Origin: Phycisphaerae bacterium
GTDB taxonomy: Bacteria; Planctomycetota; Phycisphaerae; Sedimentisphaerales; Anaerohalosphaeraceae
DNA length: 64,000 bases
Reading direction: 5' to 3'
Assembly: GCA_018052735.1 (NCBI GenBank)
Contig: JAGPMT010000008.1
Span: 26,705-90,704 of the forward strand
Part shown: positions 27,934 to 38,657 of the stretch, piece by piece
Layout of the letters: the number at the start of each line of letters is the position of its first letter
How positions within the stretch are numbered: position 1 is the first letter of the stretch
Translations under genes and position numbers: made by a program
Notes under the pieces: model-generated
The model's input: only the letters and a program-made list of their open reading frames with translations
Databases searched by the model: none
What the model was told of the DNA's origin: nothing

Positions 27934-30357
27934 TTAACTGCTCAAACCGAACAGATTGAAGAACCACTGCCCGATCATAGGTGCGAACTTGACCACTATG
28001 CCGCTGAATACCACGCTGACCATTGTCATCAGCTTAATCAAGATGTTCAAGCTGGGTCCAGAAGTATCTTTGAAGGGATCGCCGACAGTATCGCCTACAA
28101 CGGCTGCGCCATGGACCGGATTTTTGGTTCCATCGGGCAGTTTTTTGCCGCCGTATGCGCCTTTTTCGATATACTTCTTGGCGTTATCCCATGCACCCCC
28201 GGCATTATTCAGTGTGATTGCCAGAACAAATCCGGCTGTCAAGCCGCCGGCCAGCAAGCCCATCACGCCTGCCACGCCTAAAAGAAGCCCTGTTGCTACC
28301 GGAACCACGATAGCCAAAGCTGAGGGCACGACCATTTCCTTCTGTGCACCGGCTGTGGATATAGCCACGCAGCGGGCGTAATCTGGCTTGCCTTTGCCTT
28401 CCATAATGCCCGGAATCTCGCGGAACTGACGACGCACTTCATTGACCATTGCCCCGGCTGCTCGGCCGACCGCCTTCATTGTCATTGCACAGAAGATAAA
28501 GGCCATCATAGCCCCGATAAACAGGCCGCAAATCAGCTTGGGATTCATAATCGTCAAATCATAAACCTCAACAAACTGAGAAATACTGGCAACTTTTACC
28601 TGTGCCGATGTAAAGCCCATATAGATGCCTTCGGGACTCTCATTGGCAAGCCGACCAATCCAGATGCGGACCTCTTCAATGTAAGCAGCCAGCAGAGCCA
28701 TGGCTGTCAGAGCAGCCGAGCCAATCGCAAAGCCCTTGCCGGTCGCAGCAGTGGTGTTGCCCAGTGCATCCAGAGCATCGGTCCGTTTGCGGACTTCTTC
28801 GCCAAGACCGCTCATTTCGGCATTGCCGCCGGCGTTGTCAGCAATCGGTCCATAGGCATCCGTGGCCAGCGTAATGCCCAGCGTAGACAGCATACCTACA
28901 GCCGCAAAGCCGATTCCGTACAGGCCCATCGATACATCGCTGAAGCCGCCGGCAAAGGCATAGGCGCAAATAATGCCGATGACGATAGTGATAACCGAGC
29001 CGCCGGTCGAGAACATGCCGACAGCTAGCCCATCGATGATGGTTGTTGCCGGTCCCATCACGGCCTGTCCGGCAATGCCTTTAGTGGGATTGTATTCATC
29101 TGACGTATAGTACTCTGTAATCTGGCCGATAATAACCCCCGCGGCAAGCCCCGAGATAACCGACCAGAAAATGCCCCATGTAATCATTCCCATCTTGGCC
29201 ATAATAGCCAGTGCAATCACAATCAGTATGGAGCTGCTTAGCGTACCCTTTAAAAGAGCTGTCAGCAGGTTTTTCTGGGATGCACCTTCTTTGCATTTGA
29301 CCATAAAGATGCCCGCAATGGACAGCAGAATGCCGATACCGGCTACAATCATCGGCGATAAAACAGCCATTATCGGGTCAATTCCTTTGGCGGCCAAAGA
29401 AGCAGCCGGAAGAGCTGCCCCCAGTGCTGCAGTTGACAGAATTGAGCCGCAGTAGCTTTCATACAGGTCAGCGCCCATGCCCGCTACGTCGCCGACATTA
29501 TCGCCCACATTATCTGCAATAGTCGCCGGATTGCGAGGGTCATCCTCGGGAATGCCTGCCTCAACCTTGCCGACCAAATCGGCCCCCACATCAGCCGCTT
29601 TGGTGTAAATACCGCCTCCGACACGCGCAAACAGCGCTTGTGTTGAAGCACCCATACCGAAGGTAATCATGGTTGTTGTGATTTCTACCAGCTTATGAGC
29701 ACTGTCAATGCCGGGATGAACCAGTACAAAGCTGCCGATTTTGAAACCTTTGGTTAATCCATCTGGACCCAGAGCAAAAAAGACTTTATCCAGCAGAATA
29801 TACCAGAGAGAAATATCCAGCAGGCCAAAACCCACTACCACCAGTCCCATCACAGCACCAGAGCGGAATGCAACCTGCAATCCCCTGTTCAAGCTTTCAC
29901 TTGCGCCTTGTGCTGTGCGGCTGGAGGCATTTGTTGCTGTTTTCATGCCCAGAAAACCGCACAGGCCGCTAAAAAAGCCCCCTGTTAGGAAAGCTACCGG
30001 GACAAATGGATTCTGCACGCCCTTATAGGCAAGAAAGGCAAAAACCGCTACAAGAATAATGAAAACCACTGTAACGACCTTGTATTGGCGGAACAAATAC
30101 GCATAAGCCCCTTCGCGAACATGATCGGCTATTTCCATCATCTTAGGGCTGCCCGCCGGCGCTTGCATGACTTTTTTGTAGAAATAGATTGCCATCAGCA
30201 GAGAGATTACAGCGCTGCCCATTGCCAAATAAGGCGCCATCGGAGCAAACTTGGCAGAAACTGTTGCTGTCTGGGCGGCCTGTTCCTGTGCCATGGCTGT
30301 TGATGAAAGTACCATCATCGGTAATCCCAACAATCCAATCCTTTCTAATCCTTTCAC
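27934..30357 (-). CDS. hppA: Membrane-bound ion-pumping pyrophosphatase, K+-dependent type
   Basis: 807 aa from a GTG at 30357, preceded by GAAAGGGA; an upstream ATG frame (30411) lacks such a site. The enzyme couples pyrophosphate hydrolysis to H+ or Na+ export. About 16 membrane helices are visible, plus the substrate-site motifs [13 protein letters not shown] and [29 protein letters not shown], and near the C-terminus [15 protein letters not shown] and [27 protein letters not shown] has Ala where K+-independent enzymes have Lys, which indicates the K+-dependent branch. Whether it pumps H+ or Na+ is not decided. The N-terminus has an extra signal-peptide-like segment (LSSTAMAQ). Confidence 0.95.
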   Translation of the reverse strand: MKGLERIGLLGLPMMVLSSTAMAQEQAAQTATVSAKFAPMAPYLAMGSAVISLLMAIYFYKKVMQAPAGSPKMMEIADHVREGAYAYLFRQYKVVTVVFIILVAVFAFLAYKGVQNPFVPVAFLTGGFFSGLCGFLGMKTATNASSRTAQGASESLNRGLQVAFRSGAVMGLVVVGFGLLDISLWYILLDKVFFALGPDGLTKGFKIGSFVLVHPGIDSAHKLVEITTTMITFGMGASTQALFARVGGGIYTKAADVGADLVGKVEAGIPEDDPRNPATIADNVGDNVGDVAGMGADLYESYCGSILSTAALGAALPAASLAAKGIDPIMAVLSPMIVAGIGILLSIAGIFMVKCKEGASQKNLLTALLKGTLSSSILIVIALAIMAKMGMITWGIFWSVISGLAAGVIIGQITEYYTSDEYNPTKGIAGQAVMGPATTIIDGLAVGMFSTGGSVITIVIGIICAYAFAGGFSDVSMGLYGIGFAAVGMLSTLGITLATDAYGPIADNAGGNAEMSGLGEEVRKRTDALDALGNTTAATGKGFAIGSAALTAMALLAAYIEEVRIWIGRLANESPEGIYMGFTSAQVKVASISQFVEVYDLTIMNPKLICGLFIGAMMAFIFCAMTMKAVGRAAGAMVNEVRRQFREIPGIMEGKGKPDYARCVAISTAGAQKEMVVPSALAIVVPVATGLLLGVAGVMGLLAGGLTAGFVLAITLNNAGGAWDNAKKYIEKGAYGGKKLPDGTKNPVHGAAVVGDTVGDPFKDTSGPSLNILIKLMTMVSVVFSGIVVKFAPMIGQWFFNLFGLSS

Positions 30358-30511
30358 GTGTTGATCCCTTTCATTTGAATATATAAGTGTTAAATTTAAA
30401 ATTGAAAACAATATAGCGACTTTTCAGAAGTTTTCAACCTTTTTGTTTATAGTTTTTGCCTGCATCGGATTTTGGGCCGCTTTATTCATTTTGATCCGCA
30501 AAATCGGCCTG

Positions 30512-31714
30512 TCAAGTATGATAATCAGCATTAATGGTTACATAATCTCTGCTTAGATCACAGCCGTAACAGAAATCGTTATGTCGGCCAGACCCTAAAT
30601 AGACCGTAATTGTATGTTCTTTTCGACTGATTATCTTCGATACTTTTTTGGAGTCAAAATTGGTCGGTTTTCCATTTCTGAATACGTAAATATCTCCAAT
30701 TTTGCAGGAGAGGCGGTTGGGATTGAGTTTGACGCCGCAGGAGCCGACAGCGCAGATAATACGGCCCCAATTAGGATCCCCTCCATGAATAGCGCATTTA
30801 ACCAAGTCGTAATCTGCCACTGCGCGGGCAGCTTTGAAGGCATCTTCCTTTGTCGCAGCTTCCTTGATTTCAACCTTAAACATCCGTGTGGCACCTTCTG
30901 CATCCAAAGCCATCTGTTTGGCCAAATCACTGCATAGGTCAGCCAAAGCCGCGGAAAAACGGCGATAGCCGATATCTTGTTTCTTGATTGTCTTGTTTTC
31001 TGCAAGGCCTGAAGCCAAAATCATTGCCGTATCGTTGGTGCTTTGATGGCCATCTACAGTTAAGCGGTTCAGGGAAAGCCCGACAGCATTTCTCAGTGCT
31101 TTATCGAGAAGGATTTTAGTAATGGCTGCATCTGTAGTGATGACGCTGATAGTCGTAGCCATATTGGGGCCAATCATTCCGGCTCCCTTTGCGGTGCCGG
31201 CTATGGCGATGGTTTTACCTCCTATTTTCACAGTACGTATCGCCTGTTTGCACCGCGTATCGGTTGTCATAATTGCTTTAGCAAAAGCCAATCCGCCTGC
31301 TGAGTCGGCTCGCAGCTGGCTGGCAGCGGATGCAATCCCGGATGTAATTTTAGATAAAGGCAGCTGATGTCCGATGATGCCGGTGGAGGCAATTAGCACC
31401 TGCTGGGGAGCAATTTGCAGTTGGCTGGCGGTTTTGCGGCAGATGGCCTCAGCCGCCGCCAAACCCTTGGTGCCTGTACAGGCATTGGCATTGCCGCTGT
31501 TGATAACGGCTGCATAGATTTTTTTGCTGGCGATATGCTGCCGGCAGACAGCAACCGATGCCGCCTGAATCGCATTCGTTGTAAACATAGCTGCTGCCGC
31601 TGCACCTGTAGGGCAATAAACAATTGCTAAATCTGGTTTGCCGGACTGCTTAATCCCGCAATGGACTCCTGCCGCCAGAAATCCCTTCGGGGCTGTAATA
31701 CTGATATTTGTCAT
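30512..31714 (-). CDS. argJ: Glutamate N-acetyltransferase / amino-acid acetyltransferase
   Basis: 400 aa; start set at the ATG ending at 31714 (MTNISITAP) with GGAG upstream, not at the longer frame to 31762. ArgJ transfers acetyl from N-acetylornithine to glutamate in the cyclic arginine pathway. The self-cleavage site appears as KGAGMIGPNMATTISVI, with the catalytic Thr right after Ala. Other signatures are CPTGAAAAAMFTTNA, NSGNANACTG, VDGHQSTNDTAMILASG and GDPNWGRIICAVG. Whether it has both activities cannot be told from sequence. No other arg biosynthesis gene is near. Confidence 0.95.
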   Translation of the reverse strand: MTNISITAPKGFLAAGVHCGIKQSGKPDLAIVYCPTGAAAAAMFTTNAIQAASVAVCRQHIASKKIYAAVINSGNANACTGTKGLAAAEAICRKTASQLQIAPQQVLIASTGIIGHQLPLSKITSGIASAASQLRADSAGGLAFAKAIMTTDTRCKQAIRTVKIGGKTIAIAGTAKGAGMIGPNMATTISVITTDAAITKILLDKALRNAVGLSLNRLTVDGHQSTNDTAMILASGLAENKTIKKQDIGYRRFSAALADLCSDLAKQMALDAEGATRMFKVEIKEAATKEDAFKAARAVADYDLVKCAIHGGDPNWGRIICAVGSCGVKLNPNRLSCKIGDIYVFRNGKPTNFDSKKVSKIISRKEHTITVYLGSGRHNDFCYGCDLSRDYVTINADYHT

Positions 31715-31864
31715 AAAACTTTGTCTCCACTGGTTTTTTGTTGTTTGAATCGGCTGTTTCACAATACGAAAAGCCCTGTAAAAATCAAGTTATAATTTTA
31801 ATCATCTTTTAAAAAGATAAACCGTTATGTGTACAATAGAAGCAGCTATTGTTTGCACAAATAA

Positions 31865-31899
31865 AAAAGGCCGATGCCTTTTTAAGGAATCGGCCTTTT
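31865..31899. terminator. Bidirectional intrinsic terminator
   Basis: AAAAGGCCGAT (31865-31875) pairs with ATCGGCCTTTT (31889-31899), with an inner CCTT/AAGG. It is flanked by A-runs and T-runs on both sides. It lies about 20 nt past the stop of the - strand secreted protein gene and serves as its terminator. Confidence 0.85.
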
Positions 31900-31919
31900 C
31901 GAAAGTCTAAGCTGCGATT

Positions 31920-34265
31920 TTAGGGCGAAGTCAGCAGCCAATCACTTGCCAGAATGGCAAAATCATGCAGATTGACGACGCAGTCATGATTGATATCGCC
32001 TTGCAGTGTATGGCAGGGCGGTTTCTGGTTGGTTGTCAGCTCAAAGGCTAAATCCCATGAAGCGCCCGGAGCCGGATATTCTGGGATTTGAATCGGAATA
32101 CCTTTGCCGAAAACCGAACCAACCTGCGGCGGCCAGAGTCCCTCAGCTGTTGCGATGATACGAACCGCATCATCATTAAACAAATGCGGCCTTGTTTTCC
32201 AGCCCCACGGATTGGCAATCAAAGCATTGTCATCGTAAATAGCGGCAATGCTAAGCCAGTAGATGTTCGGCTGTTCTGGATTCTCGCTGGGTTTCTGATA
32301 GAACCAATCATCTTCACTGAGGAGCTGATTGAACTGGAAGCAGGCCTCATTCCGGAAGCAGGGCATTTCGGGATATTCGCAGCGGGGGTCAATATCGTAG
32401 CCGGCAAAGTTCCACACCCAGTTGTCGCAAATGTGTTCCCAAATAAGCTTGCCCGGATGGCTGTAGGGATTATTGGGTCCAGCCGGTACATCCGTCCATA
32501 TTCCGATATGGAATGCCTTCGGCACAACGCGCGGCAAATACGGTTGTGTCCAGCCCTTGAATGATCCCCACCAGTGGATGTCCGTAACAGGCCGTCCGTC
32601 CAGACAAATCCAGTCATCGGCCATAATGGGCCATTGAGGCGGCTTGTAAATTGAAACCTCATCCCACCCCAGAATATTCGGCACCGCCTGCTCCGGATTC
32701 AGCACAACCGGCGGCTGCGAATATTTCGGCCAAGTTCCTTTGTAGGCCTGGGTGTTTTTGGTTACCAGCAGATTGTGCCAATAATTCCAGCCGTAAACGA
32801 AAATCTGCTGTCCCGGCGGGGGCACAGGCTGCTGACCGAAAATATACTTGAAATTTTCATCTACATCAAAAAACTGCGACTTGGTGATATCAAAGCCTGG
32901 GACATTCATATAGCCCGTAGCAACAGGAGAAGCGGCAGCTACACCTGTGAGTGCTGTATTGATTTTAACTGTTGTGGGCACTCCCAGTGGAATTGTGCCG
33001 GGCACATTCCACCACCATGTCCGCATCCGGTTGGCGATGTCAACGATACTGAAAGAAACAATATTGATATTGGGCGTCATCGGCGAGACGGTAACCTGAA
33101 TGGTGCAGTTGGACAAATCTGGATCAAGCCCGTAATCCCACCGCCAAGCGGAAGCATAGTTGCCTTCCTCTGCCGGCGGGGTTGTGCCCCATGCCATAAC
33201 AAGACCGGCATCTTCAGGAATACCCCCGCCGCCTCCGCCGCCTTCATAGACATACAGCATCCCTTCCGGTTCAATGGGCGGAATAAACTCGCTGCGCGGA
33301 TACGGTTCACCCTCAATTTCACTTGTTGGATTGGCCCAGTAATCCATATATTGCCGCCAGAAAGTTAGTGTAGCCGGTCGAATGTTGGCGTCTGGAAGGG
33401 ATGAATGCAATGCTGTCTCCCATTCCTCAAAGCTGTCAATCATAAATACTGCCTTACAGGGTTCCGGTTCTCCAATCAGGAAATCGCTTTGATGCTGATA
33501 GGGGTAATATACTTCGGGACCATATAAATAGGTTTCAAGCGGAACGACGGTAACCGTTGAATACAAAGGCATTTCCTCCGGCGGTACAAGAACATCGAAG
33601 AAAATGTCAAAAAATGAATCCGGCGGTTCAGGCCATATTTTCATCGGTACTGGTCCAAACAATGAGTGTCCTTTTACTATTGCAGTTCCGATATCAGGTC
33701 CAGGTCCCCACGTCTCCACAATAAACGGCGAACCCGGCGAAGATTCCACGGCAGCAATATTCATATGTACCGGATTCCACCTCAATGCAACCTGAAATTG
33801 CTGTACCAAAACGGGATGTACGGGCTGATCCAGATAAGCGACGGTTGTAACCGGCAATTGGCGGCCGGCCGAAATAAAAGGCCGGGGTTTAACAACAGTA
33901 GACAAATCCGGATTGATTTGAACATTGCAAAAAATCCATACATCTTTTCCTTCGGAGTAGCTCTTGCATATCCAAGTGGTGCTGCCGGAGCAAAATGCTG
34001 TGGTGGCCTTCAGCTCCATCGTGGCTCCGATGTAATCCAGCGAATCCGAGCTTACAACAAAGCTGAATGAACCGTCTTTTTCTGTTGTTGTACTGCCTGA
34101 AGCCACACCACCGACGGCCCAGTTTACCGTAAGTGTTACAGTCGCTCCCTTGACTGAATCGGTCCCTCCGGAATAAAAAACCTTTCCGTTGACGCTGTAA
34201 TTGTATCCTGCCGACAACGATGCACAGATCAGTAAAAACAATAGAATTTTAAGAACTTTCTTCAT
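31920..34265 (-). CDS. Large secreted protein of unknown function with dockerin-like end
   Basis: 781 aa with a classic signal peptide (ending near LSAGYNYS). Residues ~22-115 look like a carboxypeptidase-regulatory/Ig-type beta domain (VNGKVFYSGGTDSVKGATVTL...GSFSF). The middle is rich in Trp and Pro and holds a planctomycete-type extracellular module (ADDWICLDGRPVTDIHWWGS, HIGIWTDVPAG, DDAVRIIATAEGLWPP). The last ~25 residues are one dockerin-like loop (GDINHDCVVNLHDFAILASDW). A Gly tract (GGGGGGGI) lies at about 345. No catalytic motif is recognised. Function unknown; cell-surface or matrix role inferred. Confidence 0.8.
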   Translation of the reverse strand: MKKVLKILLFLLICASLSAGYNYSVNGKVFYSGGTDSVKGATVTLTVNWAVGGVASGSTTTEKDGSFSFVVSSDSLDYIGATMELKATTAFCSGSTTWICKSYSEGKDVWIFCNVQINPDLSTVVKPRPFISAGRQLPVTTVAYLDQPVHPVLVQQFQVALRWNPVHMNIAAVESSPGSPFIVETWGPGPDIGTAIVKGHSLFGPVPMKIWPEPPDSFFDIFFDVLVPPEEMPLYSTVTVVPLETYLYGPEVYYPYQHQSDFLIGEPEPCKAVFMIDSFEEWETALHSSLPDANIRPATLTFWRQYMDYWANPTSEIEGEPYPRSEFIPPIEPEGMLYVYEGGGGGGGIPEDAGLVMAWGTTPPAEEGNYASAWRWDYGLDPDLSNCTIQVTVSPMTPNINIVSFSIVDIANRMRTWWWNVPGTIPLGVPTTVKINTALTGVAAASPVATGYMNVPGFDITKSQFFDVDENFKYIFGQQPVPPPGQQIFVYGWNYWHNLLVTKNTQAYKGTWPKYSQPPVVLNPEQAVPNILGWDEVSIYKPPQWPIMADDWICLDGRPVTDIHWWGSFKGWTQPYLPRVVPKAFHIGIWTDVPAGPNNPYSHPGKLIWEHICDNWVWNFAGYDIDPRCEYPEMPCFRNEACFQFNQLLSEDDWFYQKPSENPEQPNIYWLSIAAIYDDNALIANPWGWKTRPHLFNDDAVRIIATAEGLWPPQVGSVFGKGIPIQIPEYPAPGASWDLAFELTTNQKPPCHTLQGDINHDCVVNLHDFAILASDWLLTSP

Positions 34266-34689
34266 TTTACTAACCTCCTAAATGATGCTTTATGCACAAG
34301 CTTGGCAGAACGTCTGCGCAGCCTAATTTCTTCTGAAAAAGACGGTAGATTAAAAAATGGAAATAGGGACTTATAGTCCTTCTGGGGTGTCCTCCTCTTT
34401 TGACGCTGACAGCCATCGGTTTTGTCCTGCTGCCTTATTTAGTAGTACATTCCACTTGTGGTAAGCACTATCAGCCGTCTTTTCCGGATGCAAAAACAGG
34501 CAGCAATGTTTTTATACATTATACCAACATTACATTCACAAATAAAATCAGTAAAAATACCTAAATTCCATTAAATAAAAAAGTAACAAGAAAAGTTCTT
34601 GTTTGAAAACGCTGCAGATTTTATCCTTCTACATGAAGGCAAATGTTGAGAAATATTTTGTTCAAATAAACTTATCTTGGAGAAAGACA
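34266..34689. other. Divergent intergenic region
   Basis: 424 nt between two divergent genes, AT-rich towards the right. It must hold promoters for both, but no pair of boxes is convincing. A small GGACT/AGTCC hairpin occurs at 34367-34379. A longer reading frame enters from 34603 but has no ribosome-binding site. Confidence 0.4.
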
Positions 34690-37116
34690 ATGAAAGTATT
34701 TAGATGTAATAGGCCAGAATTGTCCATAATAATTTTTTTTATTTTTTCCGGATATATCCAAAGTCAGTCTTTATCCGAGCTGCCGCAGTTTAGTCAGAAA
34801 ACGGCTTTTGATGGTCAGATAGAGGGTTTTGCTCCAGCACCGGCCGAACCGCTGAGCTTATGGTATCGCCGGCCGGCTGAAAAATGGACCGAAGCGCTGG
34901 CGATTGGGAACGGGCGGCTGGGGGCAATGGTTTTCGGCGGGATTGTAAATGAGCGGCTTCAGCTTAATGAAGATACGCTGTGGGCGGGGGGGCCGTATGA
35001 GCCGATCAATCCCGAAGCGCTGGCGGCTCTTCCGGAAGCCAGACGGCTGATTTTCGAAGGACAATATCGTCAGGCATCGCGATTCATTGACAGTAAAATG
35101 ATGGGCAAACCGTTAACACAGATGCCTTATCAGACCGTCGGCGATGTATTGCTACAGTTTGACAGTTTCGAACGTGTTGCAGATTACCGGCGGGACCTGA
35201 ATCTGGATACGGCTGTAGCAACAACATCATTTACTGCCGATGGCGTGCGATATACGCGTCAGGTATTCTCCAGTTCGGTTGATCAGGTTATTGCTGTGCA
35301 TCTTACTGCAGATAAACCGGGGCATATTAGCTGCAGGATTGGAATGAAAAGCCCTCAAAAGGCCTCTGTCAAATGCGATGGATCTGATACACTGGTTCTA
35401 AGCGGTGTCAACGGTGGCTCTGCCGGCATTGCCGGGGCCTTGAAATTTCAAGCCCGGCTGCTGGCAAAAACAACAGGGGGAACGTTATCTCCCGAGCAAG
35501 ACTGCCTTAAAATCATTGGTGCAGATTCAGCTGTGCTGCTGATAGTTATTGCCACGAGTTATAAAAAGTATAACGATGTCAGCGGCGATCCGGAATTCTT
35601 GACCAAACAAGCTATTGAAGCCGCTGGAAAACGCTCTGTTCAAGACATCCTCAAGGACCATATTGCTGCCCACCAGAGTCTATTTCGCAGGGTATCTCTG
35701 GATTTGGGTTCGACAGAGGCCATAAAAAATCCAACCGACCGGCGGATTGCTGACTTTGCCAAAGGTAATGACCCGCAGCTTGCTGCGCTGTATTTCCAAT
35801 TTGGCCGCTATTTGCTGATTTGCAGTTCGCGTCCCGGTACTCAGCCGGCCAATCTGCAGGGGATCTGGAATGACAGCATGACTCCGCCGTGGGGAAGCAA
35901 GTATACCATTAATATTAATACGGAGATGAATTATTGGCCTGCTGAGCCGACCAATCTGGGCGAATGTGTCGAACCGCTGATTGCAATGGTGATGGACTTG
36001 TCGCAAACCGGCCGTCGAATAGCACAGATGCATTGGGGGGCCGGCGGCTGGGTATGTCATCATAATACGGATCTGTGGCGTGCGGCGGCTCCAATCGACG
36101 GGGCTACATGGGGATTTTGGCCGACCGGCGGCGCTTGGCTGTGTAAACATCTGTGGGAGCATTACGAATACAATGGGGATCGTATTTATCTGGAAAAAAT
36201 ATGGCCTGTTCTAAAGGAGGCAGCTCAGTTCTTTCTGGATACGCTGGTTGAAGAGCCAACCCACAAATGGCTGGTGACGTGCCCTTCGTTGTCACCTGAA
36301 AATGGTCATCAATTTGGAGCCAGCATATGTGCAGGCCCAACAATGGATTCTCAGATTATTCGCGATTTATTTGACAGCTGTATAATTGCCGGCGGCATCC
36401 TCAATACAGACCAGTCATTTCGATCGCAGCTTGTTAAGGTCCGCGACCGGTTGGCCCCCAATCAAATTGGAAACGCCGGACAACTTCAGGAGTGGCTGGA
36501 AGACTGGGATATGGAAGCACCCGATAAGCATCACCGTCATGTTTCCCATCTGTACGGCTTATACCCCAGCGACCAGATTAATATATATGATACGCCGGAG
36601 CTGGCGGCAGCGGCTCGCAAGTCTCTGGAAATTCGCGGCGATAATGCAACTGGCTGGGGAATCGGCTGGCGGCTGAATCTGTGGGCACGCTTGTTGGATG
36701 CAGAACATGCCTATTCTATTTTGAAGCTCCTTATCGCACCGGAGCGAACCTATCCCAATATGTTTGATGCACATCCGCCGTTTCAGATTGACGGCAATTT
36801 CGGCGGCACGGCGGGCATTGCGGAAATGATGATGCACAGCAGAGTACAATACAGCGGCGCATCTATGCTTACAGAGATAGAGCTGCTGCCGGCTTTGCCG
36901 AAGATCTGGCCGAACGGCCGCATACAGGGATTGCGAGCAAAAGGCGGTTTTGAGCTTGATATCGAGTGGAAAGAAGGCCGGCTGAATTATGCAAAAATTC
37001 GCTCTCTGCTGGGAAATCTCTGTCGGGTCCGTTATGCCGGCCGGTGTTACCCCATTCAAATTCAGAAGGGGCAAGAAATAGTCTGGCAAGTGCCTCCAAT
37101 AGCAGATGGAAAGTAG
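34690..37116 (+). CDS. GH95 alpha-L-fucosidase
   Basis: 808 aa from ATG 34690, chosen because GGAG lies 7 nt upstream and a signal peptide begins there (IIFFIFSGYIQSQS). It is a complete GH95 enzyme, the inverting alpha-1,2-L-fucosidase family: N-terminal beta-supersandwich ([36 protein letters not shown]), (alpha/alpha)6 barrel ([28 protein letters not shown] with the conserved Glu, [19 protein letters not shown] with the conserved Asp) and a C-terminal sheet. It is about 13 kb from the main hydrolase row, with its own upstream region. It is a paralogue of the GH95 half of the fusion at 6648. Confidence 0.94.
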   Translation: MKVFRCNRPELSIIIFFIFSGYIQSQSLSELPQFSQKTAFDGQIEGFAPAPAEPLSLWYRRPAEKWTEALAIGNGRLGAMVFGGIVNERLQLNEDTLWAGGPYEPINPEALAALPEARRLIFEGQYRQASRFIDSKMMGKPLTQMPYQTVGDVLLQFDSFERVADYRRDLNLDTAVATTSFTADGVRYTRQVFSSSVDQVIAVHLTADKPGHISCRIGMKSPQKASVKCDGSDTLVLSGVNGGSAGIAGALKFQARLLAKTTGGTLSPEQDCLKIIGADSAVLLIVIATSYKKYNDVSGDPEFLTKQAIEAAGKRSVQDILKDHIAAHQSLFRRVSLDLGSTEAIKNPTDRRIADFAKGNDPQLAALYFQFGRYLLICSSRPGTQPANLQGIWNDSMTPPWGSKYTININTEMNYWPAEPTNLGECVEPLIAMVMDLSQTGRRIAQMHWGAGGWVCHHNTDLWRAAAPIDGATWGFWPTGGAWLCKHLWEHYEYNGDRIYLEKIWPVLKEAAQFFLDTLVEEPTHKWLVTCPSLSPENGHQFGASICAGPTMDSQIIRDLFDSCIIAGGILNTDQSFRSQLVKVRDRLAPNQIGNAGQLQEWLEDWDMEAPDKHHRHVSHLYGLYPSDQINIYDTPELAAAARKSLEIRGDNATGWGIGWRLNLWARLLDAEHAYSILKLLIAPERTYPNMFDAHPPFQIDGNFGGTAGIAEMMMHSRVQYSGASMLTEIELLPALPKIWPNGRIQGLRAKGGFELDIEWKEGRLNYAKIRSLLGNLCRVRYAGRCYPIQIQKGQEIVWQVPPIADGK

Positions 37117-37301
37117 GAATAATAATTCCTTAGATTCCTGCTGATGACGGGGCTGTCTGCTCGTATAATTGTAAAGGCTGATTTTTGAAATAGATTTACA
37201 CTGAATGGCGTTGTTATTTGCCGATAAAATAAAAAATCTGTAAGTATATAGTTGTATTTAAGTATAGGCAGACTGAATTAATGATATGAAGGGTATTGAA
37301 G

Positions 37302-38645
37302 ATGAGCAACAGAGTATTCTTCGGTATTTTGCTTTTAGCTGCGACCAACCTTTGGGGCGATAATGCAGCCGACTGGATGACTTGGCGAGGGCCGAATATG
37401 ATGGGTGTTTCGCCCGATGGCAATCCGCCGATTGAATGGAGCGAAACAAAAAATATTGTTTGGAAAGTCCGTCTTTTAGGGGATGAATCGAATTCTACGC
37501 CGGTTATCGTCGGCGACAGGATATTTTTCCAGACAGCTGTCAAGACAGACAAGAAAGCAGAATCTGCTCAACAGCAGACGGCAGTTCAGCCGGCAGACCA
37601 GCGAAGAGGCCCCGGCCGCGGCAAACCCACAAATATTTACCGGTTTAATGTCGTCTGTTTAGACCGAACATCCGGCAGGCAAATATGGGAAACAACTGTC
37701 TGTGAGATGCTGCCCCATGAAGGTCATCACAATGACCATGGCTTTGCTTCCTACTCACCCATAACTGACGGCAAGCTGCTCTGGGCCAATTTCGGATCAC
37801 GCGGGATTTATTGTCTGGACTTTGACGGCAATATGAAATGGAGCCGTAATTTTGGTCCAATGACGATTCGGTCTGGCTTCGGCGAAGGCGGTTCAGCAGC
37901 GCTGGCTGGAGACGGCTTATTTGTCGTCAGAGACCATGAAGGCGATTCGTGTATTTTAGCCCTCAATAAATTAACAGGAGAAACAATTTGGCAGAAGCAG
38001 CGCGATGAAAAAACATCCTGGACAACCCCGATAGCTGCGGAAGTGGGCGGAAAACAGCAGATTGTAGTTGCCGGAGCCAACCGCACGCGTGCATATGATG
38101 TCCTCTCCGGGCAGGTCATCTGGGAATGCGGCGGACAAACGCAGAATGTTATTCCCACGCCGGTTCTGGGTTTCGGGCGGATTTACTGCACCAGCGGCTT
38201 TCGCGGCAGTATGATGCAGGCCATTGAGCTTGGACGAACGGGCGATTTGACCGGAACGGATGCTGTTGCATGGCAAATCACCGAAGCCACTCCGTATGTG
38301 CCGTCGCCGCTGCTTTACGGAGATAAGCTCTATTTCTGCTCCGGCATAAATCCTATTCTTTCATGTGTCAACGCCCAGACAGGCGCTCCCTATTATCTAA
38401 AAAAAGAGCTTGAACAAATGAAAGGCATTTATGCCTCGCCTGTCGGTGCGGCGGGGCGGGTCTATTTGATCGGACGAAACGGTGTTTGCTATGTGCTGAA
38501 AAATTCGGATACACTGGAGGTGCTTGCCGTCAATACACTGGATGACCGGTTTGACTGTTCGCCGGTTGTGGTCGGCAACCGGCTGTATCTCAAAGGTAAG
38601 CAGTACTTATACTGCATCGCTGATGCAGCCAAGCAGACGCCGTAA
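37302..38645 (+). CDS. Secreted PQQ-like beta-propeller protein
   Basis: 447 aa; ATG 37302 is used (a TTG two codons earlier is possible). A short signal peptide ends near NLWG-DNA. The rest is a beta-propeller of PQQ/BamB-type blades: DWMTWRGPNMMGVSPDG, WKVRLLGDESNSTPVIVGDRIFF, CLDRTSGRQIWE, ALNKLTGETIWQKQR, DVLSGQVIWECGG and SPVVVGNRLYLKG. The WRGP opening is common in planctomycete exported propellers. Without quinoprotein dehydrogenase residues it is more likely a scaffold or binding protein. It follows GH95 by about 185 nt. Confidence 0.85.
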   Translation: MSNRVFFGILLLAATNLWGDNAADWMTWRGPNMMGVSPDGNPPIEWSETKNIVWKVRLLGDESNSTPVIVGDRIFFQTAVKTDKKAESAQQQTAVQPADQRRGPGRGKPTNIYRFNVVCLDRTSGRQIWETTVCEMLPHEGHHNDHGFASYSPITDGKLLWANFGSRGIYCLDFDGNMKWSRNFGPMTIRSGFGEGGSAALAGDGLFVVRDHEGDSCILALNKLTGETIWQKQRDEKTSWTTPIAAEVGGKQQIVVAGANRTRAYDVLSGQVIWECGGQTQNVIPTPVLGFGRIYCTSGFRGSMMQAIELGRTGDLTGTDAVAWQITEATPYVPSPLLYGDKLYFCSGINPILSCVNAQTGAPYYLKKELEQMKGIYASPVGAAGRVYLIGRNGVCYVLKNSDTLEVLAVNTLDDRFDCSPVVVGNRLYLKGKQYLYCIADAAKQTP

Positions 38646-38657
38646 TAATTTACTTCA

